Of a stretch of DNA of 64,000 bases, positions 9,412 through 21,983 are shown piece by piece. Below the pieces are notes generated by a model. It searched no databases. It was given only the letters and a program-made list of their open reading frames with translations, and was not told the origin of the DNA. Origin of the DNA: Stutzerimonas stutzeri (GTDB lineage Bacteria; Pseudomonadota; Gammaproteobacteria; Pseudomonadales; Pseudomonadaceae); assembly GCF_024451105.1 (NCBI RefSeq), contig NZ_JANGEY010000001.1, positions 558,001 to 622,000 of the forward strand. The letters run 5' to 3'. The position numbers were made by a program, and so were the translations under genes. The first letter of the stretch is position 1. Every line of letters starts with the position of its first letter.

Positions 9412-10992
9412 ATGAAGCTGCTCGCCCTGCGCCGCCTGCTGCGCATCCAGTGCATCGCCATCCGCTACCGGCTCGACGACCTGCTGCTCGAGTTGCCGTT
9501 GCCCTGGTGGCTGCACGCCCTGCTGCGCGCCATGCCCTGGCGCTGGCTGCCGAGAAAGCCCGTCGAGATGTCGCGCGGCGAACGCCTGCGCCGCAGCCTG
9601 GAAGACCTCGGCCCGGTGTTCATCAAGTTCGGCCAGTTGCTGTCCACCCGCCGCGACCTGCTCCCGGCCGACATCGCCGACGAACTGGCGCGCCTGCAGG
9701 ACAAGGTGCCGCCCTTCCCGCCCGAGCAGGCGGTGGCGCTGATCGAGCAGCAGCTCGGCGCACCGCTCGAGCAGATGTTCAGCCGCTTCGAGCGCCAGCC
9801 GCTGGCCTCGGCCTCGGTGGCCCAGGTACACGCCGCCCGGCTGCGTAGCGGCGAGGACGTGGTGGTCAAGGTGGTGCGCCCGGGTCTCGAGCCGGTGATC
9901 CGCCAGGACATGGCCTGGCTGTTCGTGCTGGCGCGGATCGCCGAGCGACTCTCCAGCGACGCCCGGCGCCTGCATCCGGTGGACGTGGTCCGCGACTACG
10001 AACGCACCATCTTCGACGAGCTCGACCTGATGCGCGAGGCGGCCAACGCCACCCAGCTGCGGCGCAACTTCGACGGCTCGAAGCTGCTCTACGTGCCGCA
10101 GGTCTACTGGGACTGGTGCCGGCCGCGGGTGCTGGTGATGGAGCGCATCTACGGCGTACCGGTGACCGACCTGGCCGCCCTGCACGACCAGCACACCGAC
10201 ATGAAGAAGCTCGCCGAGCGCGGCGTGGAGATCTTCTTCACCCAGGTGTTCCGCGACAGCTTCTTCCACGCCGACATGCACCCCGGCAACATCTTCGTCA
10301 GCACCCGCACGCCGCACGAGCCGCAGTACATCGCCATCGACTGCGGCATCGTCGGCAGCCTCACCGCCGAGGACCAGGACTACCTGGCGCGCAACCTGCT
10401 GGCCTTCTTCAAGCGCGACTACCGCAAGGTGGCGCAGCTGCACATCGACTCCGGCTGGGTGCCAGCCGACACCCCGGTCAACGACTTCGAGGCGGCGATC
10501 CGCACCGTCTGCGAACCGGTATTCGAGAAGCCGCTCAAGGACATCTCCTTCGGCCAGGTGCTGCTGCGCCTGTTCCAGACCGCGCGGCGCTTCAACATGG
10601 AGGTGCAGCCGCAGCTGGTGCTGCTGCAGAAGACCCTGCTGAACATCGAGGGCCTCGGTCGCCAGCTGTACCCGGACCTCGACCTGTGGAGCACCGCCAA
10701 GCCGTTTCTCGAGCGCTGGATGCGCGAACGCATGAGCCCGCTGCGCCTGCTGCGCAACCTGCAGCAGCAGGCCGAGCAGGTGCCGCAGCTGGCCAAGAAG
10801 GCCGAGCGCGCCCTGGAGCGCATCGGCCAGGGCGGCGCGGCTGCCGCTCCGGCGCGCGGCCATCGGGCCGAGCGCCTGCTCGGCGTCGTGCTGCTGCTCG
10901 GCGCCGCCAGCCAGGGGCTGGCGCCCGACGCCGAGACCTGGCCGGCCTGGGCGATGCTGGCCGGCGGTCTGTACCTGATCCTGCGCCGATAG
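9412..10992 (+). CDS. ubiB: Ubiquinone biosynthesis ATPase/kinase-like protein
   Basis: This ABC1/ADCK-family protein supports ubiquinone synthesis, probably by ATP-driven extraction of lipid intermediates. The 526 residues contain the family's [14 protein letters not shown] segment (K72-G74-Q75), the kinase-like VVVKVVRPG and MHPGNIFV blocks with an AIDCGIVG metal-binding motif, and two hydrophobic C-terminal segments (about 485-524) that anchor it to the membrane. It starts 4 bp after ubiJ. The length is close to the usual 530-545. Confidence 0.95.
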   Translation: MKLLALRRLLRIQCIAIRYRLDDLLLELPLPWWLHALLRAMPWRWLPRKPVEMSRGERLRRSLEDLGPVFIKFGQLLSTRRDLLPADIADELARLQDKVPPFPPEQAVALIEQQLGAPLEQMFSRFERQPLASASVAQVHAARLRSGEDVVVKVVRPGLEPVIRQDMAWLFVLARIAERLSSDARRLHPVDVVRDYERTIFDELDLMREAANATQLRRNFDGSKLLYVPQVYWDWCRPRVLVMERIYGVPVTDLAALHDQHTDMKKLAERGVEIFFTQVFRDSFFHADMHPGNIFVSTRTPHEPQYIAIDCGIVGSLTAEDQDYLARNLLAFFKRDYRKVAQLHIDSGWVPADTPVNDFEAAIRTVCEPVFEKPLKDISFGQVLLRLFQTARRFNMEVQPQLVLLQKTLLNIEGLGRQLYPDLDLWSTAKPFLERWMRERMSPLRLLRNLQQQAEQVPQLAKKAERALERIGQGGAAAAPARGHRAERLLGVVLLLGAASQGLAPDAETWPAWAMLAGGLYLILRR

Positions 10993-11068
10993 CCAGCGCA
11001 CGACACCACTGGCAAACTGACGAAACTGTGAACCGGCGCCCCGCGCGCCCCGGACAAGCGAACGAACG

Positions 11069-11473
11069 ATGAACGACTGGCTGGACGAAATTCACTGGAA
11101 CGCCGACGGGCTGGTCCCGGCGATCGCCCAGGACCACGCGACCGGGCGCATCCTGATGATGGCCTGGATGAACCGCGAATCCCTGCAGCTGACCGTCGAC
11201 GAGGGCCGCGCCATCTACTGGTCGCGCTCGCGCGGCAAGCTGTGGCGCAAGGGCGAGGAGTCCGGCCACGTGCAGAAGCTGCACGAGCTGCGCCTGGACT
11301 GCGACGCCGACGTGCTCGTCCTGCAGGTCGAGCAGCTCGGCGGCATCGCCTGCCACACCGGCCGCGAGAGCTGCTTCTACCGCGTCTACGAGAACGGCGC
11401 CTGGCAGACCGTCGACGCGGTGCTCAAGGACCCGCACGCCATCTACGAACACAAGGGCCACCGCCATGAGTGA
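11069..11473 (+). CDS. hisI: Phosphoribosyl-AMP cyclohydrolase
   Basis: This enzyme opens the purine ring of phosphoribosyl-AMP, the third step of histidine synthesis. The 134 residues contain [12 protein letters not shown], the [13 protein letters not shown] loop and the metal-binding DCDAD and CHTGRESC motifs. It is a stand-alone HisI, as in pseudomonads, rather than the HisIE fusion of enterics. Its 3' end overlaps hisE by 8 nt. Confidence 0.96.
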   Translation: MNDWLDEIHWNADGLVPAIAQDHATGRILMMAWMNRESLQLTVDEGRAIYWSRSRGKLWRKGEESGHVQKLHELRLDCDADVLVLQVEQLGGIACHTGRESCFYRVYENGAWQTVDAVLKDPHAIYEHKGHRHE

Positions 11474-11813
11474 AGCCAGCAGCCACGACACCCTCGCCCG
11501 CCTGGCCGAAGTGCTGGAAGCACGCAAGGGTGCCGCGCCGGACAGCTCCTACGTGGCCAGCCTGTACCACAAGGGCCTGAACAAGATTCTGGAGAAAGTC
11601 GGCGAGGAGTCGGTGGAAACCATCCTCGCCGCCAAGGACGCCGCACAGAGCGGCGACTGCAGCGACCTGATCTACGAGACCGCCGACCTGTGGTTCCACT
11701 CCCTGGTCATGCTCGCCGCCCTCGGCCAGCATCCGCAGGCGGTCCTCGACGAACTGGACCGCCGCTTCGGTCTCTCCGGGCACGCCGAGAAGGCCGCCCG
11801 GTCGCAATCCTGA
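11466..11813 (+). CDS. hisE: Phosphoribosyl-ATP diphosphatase
   Basis: HisE hydrolyses phosphoribosyl-ATP to phosphoribosyl-AMP, the second histidine step. The 115-residue all-helical MazG-like protein has [18 protein letters not shown] with the conserved acidic metal ligands, and [12 protein letters not shown]. It overlaps hisI and precedes tatA by 27 bp, so the his and tat genes may share a transcript. Confidence 0.96.
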   Translation: MSEASSHDTLARLAEVLEARKGAAPDSSYVASLYHKGLNKILEKVGEESVETILAAKDAAQSGDCSDLIYETADLWFHSLVMLAALGQHPQAVLDELDRRFGLSGHAEKAARSQS

Positions 11814-11840
11814 CCCCACCCACACTTCGGAGATTCCATC

Positions 11841-12077
11841 ATGGGATTCGGCGGCATCAGCATCTGGCAACTCCTGATCGTCCTGCTCATCGTCGTCATG
11901 CTGTTCGGCACCAAGCGCCTGAAGAGCCTGGGCAGCGACCTGGGCGACGCCATCAAGGGCTTTCGCAAGTCGGTCAACGCCGACGAGGAAGGCAGCAAGC
12001 CGCAGGTGGAGGAGCCCAAGGGCAACACCATCCAGGGCGAGTCGCGCAAGGTCGACGACCCGGCGAAGAAGAACTGA
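11841..12077 (+). CDS. tatA: Sec-independent translocase subunit TatA
   Basis: TatA oligomers form the transport pathway for folded twin-arginine substrates. The 78 residues comprise a short N-terminus, one transmembrane helix (about 5-22), the [14 protein letters not shown] amphipathic helix and a charged tail. CGGAG precedes the ATG. It is followed by tatB and tatC. Confidence 0.95.
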   Translation: MGFGGISIWQLLIVLLIVVMLFGTKRLKSLGSDLGDAIKGFRKSVNADEEGSKPQVEEPKGNTIQGESRKVDDPAKKN

Positions 12078-12107
12078 GCCACCCCGGTGGCGGAGCATGG
12101 CTGAATC

Positions 12108-12578
12108 ATGTTCGACGTAGGCTTTACCGAGCTGCTGCTGGTCGCCCTGGTGGCCCTGCTGGTGCTCGGCCCCGAGCGCCTGCCCGGTGCCGCGCGCACC
12201 GCGGGGCTGTGGATCGGCCGCCTCAAGCGCAGCTTCGCGGCGATCAAGAGCGAGGTGGAGCGCGAGATCGGCGCCGACCAGATCCGCCTGCAGCTGCACA
12301 ACGAGCAGATCCTCGAGCGCGAACGCCAGCAGCAGGCGGCGCCGGCGGCCGCGGCAGCGCCGCCCGCCGGCGCCGACACGCCAAGCTCCGGACCGACCGC
12401 CGAGCAGGCCAACGCGCCCATCGCCGCCAACAGCCGCCTGAACGCGCTGCCCGAATACCAATCCCGCGCCCAGGCCGACGCCGAGGCCCCCCAGCCCGCA
12501 GCCGAGCCCGCCGGCCCGGTCCCGGCCCAATCCGCCGGCCAGCCGGCCGCCCCCAGTGAACCGCCGCGCCCGACATGA
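12108..12578 (+). CDS. tatB: Sec-independent translocase subunit TatB
   Basis: The 156-residue protein starts [20 protein letters not shown], then GPERLP, the TatB signature of one transmembrane helix followed by an amphipathic helix. The C-terminal half (about 75-155) is a low-complexity Ala/Pro tail. TatB works with TatC as the receptor for twin-arginine signal peptides. It overlaps tatC by 4 nt (ATGA). Confidence 0.95.
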   Translation: MFDVGFTELLLVALVALLVLGPERLPGAARTAGLWIGRLKRSFAAIKSEVEREIGADQIRLQLHNEQILERERQQQAAPAAAAAPPAGADTPSSGPTAEQANAPIAANSRLNALPEYQSRAQADAEAPQPAAEPAGPVPAQSAGQPAAPSEPPRPT

Positions 12579-13384
12579 CCGAGCCGACCTCCCAGCAGGA
12601 CCAGGAAATGCCCCTGGTCGCCCACCTCACCGAACTGCGCAACCGCATCCTGCGCTGCGTGGTCGTCGTCCTGCTGATCTTCGCCGGACTGTTCTACTTC
12701 GCCCAGGACATCTACGCGCTGGTCGCCGCACCGCTGCGCGCCTACCTGCCGGAAGGCGCGACCATGATCGCCACCGGGGTGGCCTCGCCGTTCCTCACCC
12801 CGTTCAAGCTGACCCTGATGGTCTCGCTGTTCCTGGCCATTCCGGTGATCCTCCACCAGATCTGGGGCTTCATCGCCCCCGGGCTGTACCAGCACGAGAA
12901 GCGCATCGCCGTGCCGCTGCTGATCTCCAGCATCCTGCTGTTCTACGCCGGCATGGCCTTCGCCTACTTCGTGGTGTTCCCGATCATGTTCGGCTTCTTC
13001 GCCAGCGTGACGCCGGAAGGCGTGGCGATGATGACCGACATCGGCCAGTACCTCGACTTCGTGCTGACCCTGTTCTTCGCCTTCGGCGTGGCCTTCGAGA
13101 TCCCGGTAGCGACCTTCCTGCTGATCTGGGCCGGCATCGTCGACGTCGCCACCCTGCGCCGCAGCCGTCCCTACGTGATCGTCGGCTGCTTCGTGGTCGG
13201 CATGCTGCTGACCCCGCCAGACATCTTCTCGCAGACCCTGCTCGCCGTGCCGATGTGGCTGCTGTTCGAGTCCGGCCTGCTGTTCGGCGCCATGGCGCGC
13301 AGGCCGCAGGCCGAGGCGGCGGGCGAAACCGGCAGCGCCCTGGCCGCTCGCGACGACGACCAGCCGCCGGCGCCGCAGCCGTGA
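12575..13384 (+). CDS. tatC: Sec-independent translocase subunit TatC
   Basis: The 269-residue protein has six predicted membrane segments and the conserved N-terminal block [12 protein letters not shown] plus [12 protein letters not shown] in the first cytoplasmic loop region. TatC binds the twin-arginine motif. A PhoX-like protein at 31229-33202 is a visible substrate candidate in this window. The stop overlaps the GTG of rsmE by 4 nt. Confidence 0.97.
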   Translation: MTEPTSQQDQEMPLVAHLTELRNRILRCVVVVLLIFAGLFYFAQDIYALVAAPLRAYLPEGATMIATGVASPFLTPFKLTLMVSLFLAIPVILHQIWGFIAPGLYQHEKRIAVPLLISSILLFYAGMAFAYFVVFPIMFGFFASVTPEGVAMMTDIGQYLDFVLTLFFAFGVAFEIPVATFLLIWAGIVDVATLRRSRPYVIVGCFVVGMLLTPPDIFSQTLLAVPMWLLFESGLLFGAMARRPQAEAAGETGSALAARDDDQPPAPQP

Positions 13385-14091
13385 ACCTGCTGCTGCTCGA
13401 GGACGGCGATCTGGTCGCCACGGATCGCGCCGTACTGCGCGGCCGGCGTCTGAAGCATCTCGACGAAGTGCACCGCGCCGCGGTGGGCGACCGCCTGCGC
13501 GTCGGCCGCCTCGGCGGCCTGATGGGCGCCGGGCGCATCCTGCGACTCGACGCCAACGAGGCGGAAATCGCCATCGAGTCGCTCGACCGGAGCCCGCCGG
13601 CCAAGCTGCCGGTGACCCTGCTGCTCGCCCTGCCGCGGCCGAAGATGCTCAAGCGCACCCTGCAGACCGTGGCCAGCATGGGCGTGGCGCACCTGGTGCT
13701 GCTCAACAGCTACCGGGTGGAGAAGAGCTTCTGGCAGACGCCGTTCCTTACGCCTGCGGCGATCCGCGAGCAGCTGATCCTCGGCCTCGAGCAGGCGCGC
13801 GACACCGTGCTGCCCGAGGTGGTCATCGAGAAGCGCTTCAAGCCGTTCGTCGAGGACCGCCTGCCGCTGCTGGCCGCCGGCAGCCTCGGGCTGGTCGGCC
13901 ATCCCGGCGACTTCCCGGCCTGCCCGCGCGCGGTGGACGGCGCGGTGACCCTGGCCATCGGCCCGGAGGGCGGCTGGATCCCCTACGAGGTGGACAAGCT
14001 GCGCGAGGCCGGCCTCGCCCCGGTGCAGCTCGGCGAGCGCATCCTGCGCGTCGAGACCGCCGTGCCCGTGCTGCTGTCGCGGCTGTTCTGA
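13381..14091 (+). CDS. rsmE: 16S rRNA (uracil-1498-N3)-methyltransferase
   Basis: This SPOUT-class methyltransferase modifies U1498 of 16S rRNA. The 236 residues hold an N-terminal PUA-like RNA-binding part and the C-terminal knot with the AdoMet motif LAIGPEGGW (about 193-201) and [11 protein letters not shown] near the end. The start is GTG at 13381, overlapping the tatC stop by 4 nt. There is no alternative ATG at a sensible position. It is convergent with the next gene. Confidence 0.95.
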   Translation: MNLLLLEDGDLVATDRAVLRGRRLKHLDEVHRAAVGDRLRVGRLGGLMGAGRILRLDANEAEIAIESLDRSPPAKLPVTLLLALPRPKMLKRTLQTVASMGVAHLVLLNSYRVEKSFWQTPFLTPAAIREQLILGLEQARDTVLPEVVIEKRFKPFVEDRLPLLAAGSLGLVGHPGDFPACPRAVDGAVTLAIGPEGGWIPYEVDKLREAGLAPVQLGERILRVETAVPVLLSRLF

Positions 14092-14177
14092 CCCCCGCAG
14101 GGTGGCTGGCCAGCCCTGGAAGACTCGCACAGCAATTGTCCACCGGCGGATCATCCCAGCCGGCTTTCCCCACCCTG

Positions 14178-15377
14178 TCAGCAGGCCGCGGCCAGCCCCG
14201 CCTTCAGCTGCCGGTCGCGCCGCTCGACGCCCTTGAGCGCCAGCAGCAGCGCCGTGCCGATCACCATCAGCGCCGCGGCGAAGTACAGCCCGCCGGCATA
14301 GCTGCCGAGGCCGACGGCCAGCCAGCCGGTCACCGCCGGACCGACGATCTGCGCCGCGCCGTAGGACAGGGTCATCCTGCCCATCATCTTCGCCGGCCGG
14401 GTCGGGTAGTAGCGCCCGGCCATGCTCAGCACCAGGCTGACCATGCCGACGAAGGTGCCGCCGAACAGCAGCGCCCCGGCGATCGCCCCGCCCAGCCCGC
14501 CGGCCAGCGGCAGCAGGATGCCGACCACCTGCAGGGCGGCAGCGAGGATCAGCGCGTTCAGGTCGCCGATACGCCGGGCGATCAGATCCCAGAGGATGCA
14601 CGCCGGCGCCGCGGCCAGGCCGATGGCGAGGAAGCTCCAGCCGCCCTTGCCGGCCAGCCCGGGCAGGCGGTCGACGATGGCGACGATGAAGGTGGCGCTG
14701 ACCACGTAGCCGATCCCGGCACAGAAATAGGCCGCCATGAACAGACGCAGGAACAGCCGGCTCGGCGGATTGTCGGGCATCGGCTGGCCGCTGGCGGTCA
14801 GCGGGCTGGGGTCCGGCCTGGGCAGCCAGGCCAGCGCCGGCACCAGCAGCAGGCCGCCCAGCGCGGCGAGGGCGAACCACTGCCCGCGCCAGTCCAGCCA
14901 CTGGCCCAGCGCCGCCACGGCCAGGGTACAACCGACGATGCCCAAGCCGACGCCGGAAAAGTGGATGCCCAGTTCACCGCGATGGCCGTGGCGGATCAGC
15001 CAGTTGAGGATCAGCCCGGTGCCCAGCAGCATGCTGGCGGCGCTGCTCAGCCCGGCGACGAAGCGCGACAGCGCCCACACCCACAGATCGTCGCTCAGCC
15101 CCATCAACAGGGTGCTGAGCACGGCGACCAGCATGCCGAGGCGGTACAGGCGATCCTTGAGCCGCAGGTCGCCGACCAGCGCGGCGGTCAGCGCGCCGCA
15201 CAGGTAGCCGGCATAGTTGAGCGCCGCCAGCCAGCCGCCCTCGGCGAGCCCCAGGCCGGCCTGGGTCTGCATCACCGGCAGCAACGGCGTATAGGCGAAG
15301 CGGGCGATGCCCAGGGCGAGGAGCAGGCTGCAGATGCCCGCGCCGAGCACCTTGATGCGTTGTCCCTGTGGAGTCAT
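14178..15377 (-). CDS. MFS transporter, YbfB/YjiJ-like
   Basis: A 399-residue, twelve-helix major facilitator begins MTPQGQRIKVLGAGIC. GIARFAYTPLLPVM in helix 1 and a long hydrophobic profile are typical of the YbfB/YjiJ-type subgroup. The substrate is unknown. The ATG at 15377 is preferred to one 20 codons upstream because hydrophobic helix 1 then starts after about a dozen residues. It is convergent with rsmE and stands alone. Confidence 0.75.
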   Translation of the reverse strand: MTPQGQRIKVLGAGICSLLLALGIARFAYTPLLPVMQTQAGLGLAEGGWLAALNYAGYLCGALTAALVGDLRLKDRLYRLGMLVAVLSTLLMGLSDDLWVWALSRFVAGLSSAASMLLGTGLILNWLIRHGHRGELGIHFSGVGLGIVGCTLAVAALGQWLDWRGQWFALAALGGLLLVPALAWLPRPDPSPLTASGQPMPDNPPSRLFLRLFMAAYFCAGIGYVVSATFIVAIVDRLPGLAGKGGWSFLAIGLAAAPACILWDLIARRIGDLNALILAAALQVVGILLPLAGGLGGAIAGALLFGGTFVGMVSLVLSMAGRYYPTRPAKMMGRMTLSYGAAQIVGPAVTGWLAVGLGSYAGGLYFAAALMVIGTALLLALKGVERRDRQLKAGLAAAC

Positions 15378-15471
15378 GGCCGGCTTCCCGCGCAGTGGTG
15401 GAAGCCACACCATAGTGGGCGCCGCCCGGCGTCTCAAGCGATTCCTGCGACAGAAGGTCGCAGGCTGCTTC

Positions 15472-15909
15472 TCAGACCTCGAGCAGGAAGGTCACCGGCC
15501 CGTCGTTGACCAGGTGCACCTGCATCTCGGCGCCGAAGCGCCCGCTGGCCACCGGCGCATGCTGCTCGCCGGCGCGCGCCAGCAGATAGTCGAACAGCGC
15601 CGCGCCCTGCGCCGGCGGCGCGGCGCTGGAGAAGCTCGGGCGCAGGCCGCTTTTCGTATCGGCGGCCAGGGTGAACTGCGAGACCAGCAGCAGCCCGCCC
15701 TGCACGTCCCTGAGCGAGCGGTTCATCCTGCCTTCCGCGTCGCCGAACACCCGGTAGTTGAGCAGCCTGTGCAACAGCCTGTCGGCGCTGGCCTCGCTGT
15801 CCTGCGGCTCGACGCCGACCAGCACCAGCAGGCCCCGGTCGATGGCACCGACCACCGCGCCGTCGACCTCCACCCGAGCGCCGCACACCCGCTGCAGCAG
15901 CGCCTTCAT
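15472..15909 (-). CDS. dtd: D-aminoacyl-tRNA deacylase
   Basis: DTD removes D-amino acids (and glycine) mischarged on tRNA. The 145 residues begin [17 protein letters not shown] and contain the catalytic SQFTLAAD and the cross-subunit [11 protein letters not shown] near the C-terminus, which is the Gly-cisPro region. The length is standard. Its ATG overlaps the stop of pip by 4 nt, so the two are translationally coupled, an arrangement shared with P. aeruginosa. Confidence 0.96.
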   Translation of the reverse strand: MKALLQRVCGARVEVDGAVVGAIDRGLLVLVGVEPQDSEASADRLLHRLLNYRVFGDAEGRMNRSLRDVQGGLLLVSQFTLAADTKSGLRPSFSSAAPPAQGAALFDYLLARAGEQHAPVASGRFGAEMQVHLVNDGPVTFLLEV

Positions 15910-16877
15910 GCGTGGCCCTCCGGCAGGTCGAGCAGACGGCGAGCCATCTGGCTGGCAGCGCGCACCAGGGCGTCGGTGATCCCCGCCTCGGCGGCGGCGT
16001 GGCCGGCGTCGCGGATGATCAAGAGTTCGCTGTTCGGCCAGGCCTGATGCAGCGCCCAGGCGTTGTCCAGCGGGCAGACCACGTCGTAGCGGCCATGCAC
16101 GATCACCCCGGGGATGTGGGCGATCCGGGGCATGTCGCGCAGCAGCTGGTCCGCCTCGAGGAAGGCGTCGTTGACGAAGTAGTGGCACTCGATGCGGGCG
16201 ATCGACAGCGCCCGGTGCGGGTCGGCGAAGCGCTCGACCACCTGGTGGTTGGGACGCAGGGTGGCGGTGCGCCCCTCCCACACCGACCAGGCCTTGGCCG
16301 CGTGCATCTGGGCGATCTGGTCGCTGCCGGTCAGCCGCCGGTAGAAGGCGCCGACCAGGTCGTCGCGTTCGTCATGCGGGATCGGCGCCAGGTAGTCCTC
16401 CCAGTAGTCGGGGAACAGCCGGCTGGCGCCGGACTGGTAGAACCACTGGATCTCCTGCGGGCGGCACAGGAAGATGCCGCGCAGGATCAGCCCGAGCACC
16501 CGCTCCGGGTAGGCCTGCGCGTAGGCCAGCGACAGGGTCGAGCCCCAGGAGCCGCCGAACAGCACCCACTTGTCGATGCCCAGGCGCTCGCGGATGCGCT
16601 CCATGTCGGCGACCAGGTCCCAGGTGGTGTTGCGGTCCAGGCTGGCGTGCGGGGTGGAGCGACCGCAGCCGCGCTGGTCGAAGGTGACGATGCGATAGAG
16701 GGTCGGATCGAACCAGCGGCGGCTGGCCTCGTCGCAGCCGGCGCCCGGGCCGCCGTGGACGAACAGCACCGGCAGGCCTTCCGGGCTGCCGCTCTCGTCG
16801 ACGTACAGCTGGTGCGGATACTCCACCGCCAGCTGGTGGCGGGCGTAGGGTTTGATCTCCGGATACAGGGTCAGCAT
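15906..16877 (-). CDS. pip: Proline iminopeptidase
   Basis: This alpha/beta-hydrolase releases N-terminal proline from peptides. In its 323 residues the oxyanion-hole motif is HGGPG (41-45), the nucleophile elbow is GGSWGS with Ser110, and the family's DQRGCGRS (68-75) is present. The distal His lies in RDAGHAAAE near the C-terminus. A strong GGAGG precedes the ATG at 16877. It is the first gene of a pip-dtd pair. Confidence 0.95.
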   Translation of the reverse strand: MLTLYPEIKPYARHQLAVEYPHQLYVDESGSPEGLPVLFVHGGPGAGCDEASRRWFDPTLYRIVTFDQRGCGRSTPHASLDRNTTWDLVADMERIRERLGIDKWVLFGGSWGSTLSLAYAQAYPERVLGLILRGIFLCRPQEIQWFYQSGASRLFPDYWEDYLAPIPHDERDDLVGAFYRRLTGSDQIAQMHAAKAWSVWEGRTATLRPNHQVVERFADPHRALSIARIECHYFVNDAFLEADQLLRDMPRIAHIPGVIVHGRYDVVCPLDNAWALHQAWPNSELLIIRDAGHAAAEAGITDALVRAASQMARRLLDLPEGHA

Positions 16878-17036
16878 GCAGGGCCTCCGAGGCGAGCGCA
16901 GGACCGTCCGTCCTGCCGGTATGCCCCGCATCATAGCGGGATTGCCGCCGCGCGGCATGCCCGGGCGCGGCGGCTTGCAGACCGCCGGCCAGCGCCTAAG
17001 GTGAAAGCCAGCAGGCGGCGACCGAGGACCCTCTCC

Positions 17037-19721
<2,685 letters not shown>

Positions 19722-19725
19722 GGAG

Positions 19726-20937
19726 TCACTTGCGCTCGACCGGCGCCAGCGCCGGCTGGCGGGCGAAGCGCGGCAACCCGCCGGAGTGGTGCAGCACCAG
19801 ATAGGCGACGCCGCCGATCACCACGCCCCAGAACGCCGAGCCGAGGCCGAAGAAGCTCATCCCCGAGGCGGTGGCGATGAAGGTGATCACCGCCGCCTCG
19901 CGATGGCCGGCAGCCTCCAGCGCGCCCTGCAGGTTGGCGGTGATCGCGCCGAGCAGCGCCAGCCCGGCCAGCACCGCGACGAAGGCCGGCGGCATGGCGG
20001 CGAACAGCAGGATGATCGCCCCGGCGAAGCTGCCGCCGATCAGGTAGAACAGGCCGTTGGCCATCCCGGCGACGTAGCGCTTGCCCGGGTCCTCGTGGGC
20101 CTCCCGGCCGGTGCACAGGGTGGCGGTGATCGCCCCAGTGACTATGGTGATGCCGCCGAAGCAGGCCACCGCCAGCGAGGCCAGGCCGCAGCCGGCGATC
20201 AGCGGGCGCGCCGACACCTCGTAGCCGGAGCTGCGCAGCAGGGCCAGGCCGGGCAGGAACTGGCCGGTGACGCTGACCAGCAGCAGCGGCACGGCCAGGC
20301 TCAGGGTGGCGCTCCAGCTCCACTCGGGGACGATGAACTGCGGAGTGACCAGCGCCAGCTCCAGGCTGGGCAGGCGGGTGTCCTCGACGCCCAGCGACAG
20401 CGCCACGCCGACCAGCATCAGCAGCACCAGGCAGTAGCGCGGGAACAGCCGCTTGAGAACCAGGTAGGCGGCGAGCATGCCCAGCGCCAGCGCCGGCGCC
20501 GACTCCACCGCGGCGAAGGCGCCGACGCCGAACTGCAACAGGATGCCGGCCATCATCGCGCTGGCGATGCCTCTGGGGATGGCCCGGACGATGCGGTCGA
20601 AGGCGCCGGACAGGCCGATCAGCAGCACCGCCACGCCGACGGTGATGTAGGCGCCGACCGCCTCGCCGAGGCTCAGGCCGGGGAACAGCGGGACCAGCAG
20701 GGCGGTGCCCGGCGCCGACCAGGCGATCACCGCCGGCACCTTGAGCCACCAGCTCAGCACGATGCTGCCGAGCGCCGCACCGATGGAGATCGCCCAGATC
20801 CACGAGGCCATCATCTCGTGGGACACCTGGGCGCTCTGCGCGGCCTGGAAGAAGATCACCGCCGGGCCGGCGTAGGAAATCAGCACGGCGAGGAACCCCG
20901 CCGCCAGTGCGGAAAGCGAAACGTCTTTGTGCAGCAT
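19726..20937 (-). CDS. BenE-family benzoate/H+ symporter-like transporter
   Basis: A 403-residue membrane protein with 10-12 hydrophobic segments matches the BenE family. Typical stretches are YAGPAVIFFQAAQ, WSAPGTALLVPLFPG and FGGITIVTGAITATLCTG. Family members import benzoate or related aromatic acids, but no benzoate genes are present, so the substrate is open. The start at 20937 has GAGGT 8-9 nt upstream; a second ATG 6 nt earlier is too close to it. It is divergent from a LysR gene that probably controls it. Confidence 0.82.
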   Translation of the reverse strand: MLHKDVSLSALAAGFLAVLISYAGPAVIFFQAAQSAQVSHEMMASWIWAISIGAALGSIVLSWWLKVPAVIAWSAPGTALLVPLFPGLSLGEAVGAYITVGVAVLLIGLSGAFDRIVRAIPRGIASAMMAGILLQFGVGAFAAVESAPALALGMLAAYLVLKRLFPRYCLVLLMLVGVALSLGVEDTRLPSLELALVTPQFIVPEWSWSATLSLAVPLLLVSVTGQFLPGLALLRSSGYEVSARPLIAGCGLASLAVACFGGITIVTGAITATLCTGREAHEDPGKRYVAGMANGLFYLIGGSFAGAIILLFAAMPPAFVAVLAGLALLGAITANLQGALEAAGHREAAVITFIATASGMSFFGLGSAFWGVVIGGVAYLVLHHSGGLPRFARQPALAPVERK

Positions 20938-21032
20938 GACCATCCACCTCGAACTCGGGCGCACGACTGGCGCGTGGCGCCATCTTGGCTGTCTTGTCTG
21001 GATTGATAAATCCGCTGGCAATGGCAACACTG

Positions 21033-21047
21033 TTCAGAATTTCAGAA
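21033..21047. promoter_or_regulatory. Candidate LysR-type operator
   Basis: TTCAGAA occurs twice (21033-21039 and 21041-21047) in the 125-bp space between the divergent transporter and LysR genes, 16 bp from the LysR ATG. Confidence 0.35.
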
Positions 21048-21062
21048 CAATGGTCATCCGCC

Positions 21063-21968
21063 ATGGACCGCTTCCAGGCCATGCAGCTGTTCACCCGCAT
21101 CGTCGAGCTGGGCAGCTTCAGTCGCGCCGCCGAACAGCAGGGCATCTCCCGCGCCGCCGCCACCGCACTGGTCAAGCAGCTGGAGGGGCACCTCGGCGCC
21201 CGCCTGCTGCAGCGCACCACCCGCCAGGTCAGCCCGACCCTCGACGGCCGCGCCTACTACCAGCACTGCCTGCGCATCCTCGCCGACCTCGAGGAGGCCG
21301 AGAGCGAGCTGTCGCAGACCGCCCGCCATCCGCGCGGCCGGCTCAAGGCCGACCTGCCGGCCTCGCTGGCGCGCCTGGTGGTGATCCCCGCCCTGCCCGC
21401 CTTCCTCGCACGCTATCCGCAGATCAGTCTGGAGATCGGCATCGGCGACCGGATGATCGACCTGGTGCGCGAGGGCGTGGACTGCGTGCTGCGCATCGGC
21501 GCGCTGGGCGACTCCAGCCTGGTGGCGCGCAGCCTGCCGGCGCTCGAGCAGGTGACCTGCGCCAGCGCCGAGTACGTGGCGCGCCACGGCCGGCCGCTGA
21601 ATCTGGCCGAACTGGCCGGGCACCGCGGCGTCGCCTACCTGTCGGCCACCAGCGGCCAGCTGCAGCCGCTGGAATTCAGCGCCGGCGGGCGGATCGAGCG
21701 CATCGAGCTGCCGGCGGCGCTGGCGGTCAACAACGGCGAGGCCTACGTCGCCGCCTGCGCCGCGGGCCTGGGCCTCATCCAGGTGCCGCGCTACCACGTC
21801 GCCGGCCAGCTGGCCGCGGGCAGCCTGGTCGAGCTGCTCGCCGACTACCGTCCGCCGGCGCTGCCGATGAGCGTGCTCTACCCGCACCACCGCCATCTGA
21901 CCCCGCGCCTGCGGGTGTTCATCGACTGGCTGGTGGAGCTGTTCGGCGAGCGCGCGCCGACGGACTGA
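21063..21968 (+). CDS. LysR-family transcriptional regulator
   Basis: The 301-residue protein has an N-terminal winged helix-turn-helix (about 1-60, with SFSRAAEQQGISRAAATALVKQLE) and a periplasmic-binding-protein-like effector domain (about 88-290). Divergence from the BenE-like transporter suggests it regulates that gene and itself. The start at 21063 is chosen because MDRFQAMQLFTRIVE aligns with LysR N-termini. The effector is unknown. Confidence 0.88.
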   Translation: MDRFQAMQLFTRIVELGSFSRAAEQQGISRAAATALVKQLEGHLGARLLQRTTRQVSPTLDGRAYYQHCLRILADLEEAESELSQTARHPRGRLKADLPASLARLVVIPALPAFLARYPQISLEIGIGDRMIDLVREGVDCVLRIGALGDSSLVARSLPALEQVTCASAEYVARHGRPLNLAELAGHRGVAYLSATSGQLQPLEFSAGGRIERIELPAALAVNNGEAYVAACAAGLGLIQVPRYHVAGQLAAGSLVELLADYRPPALPMSVLYPHHRHLTPRLRVFIDWLVELFGERAPTD

Positions 21969-21983
21969 AACCCCTCCTGCCGC

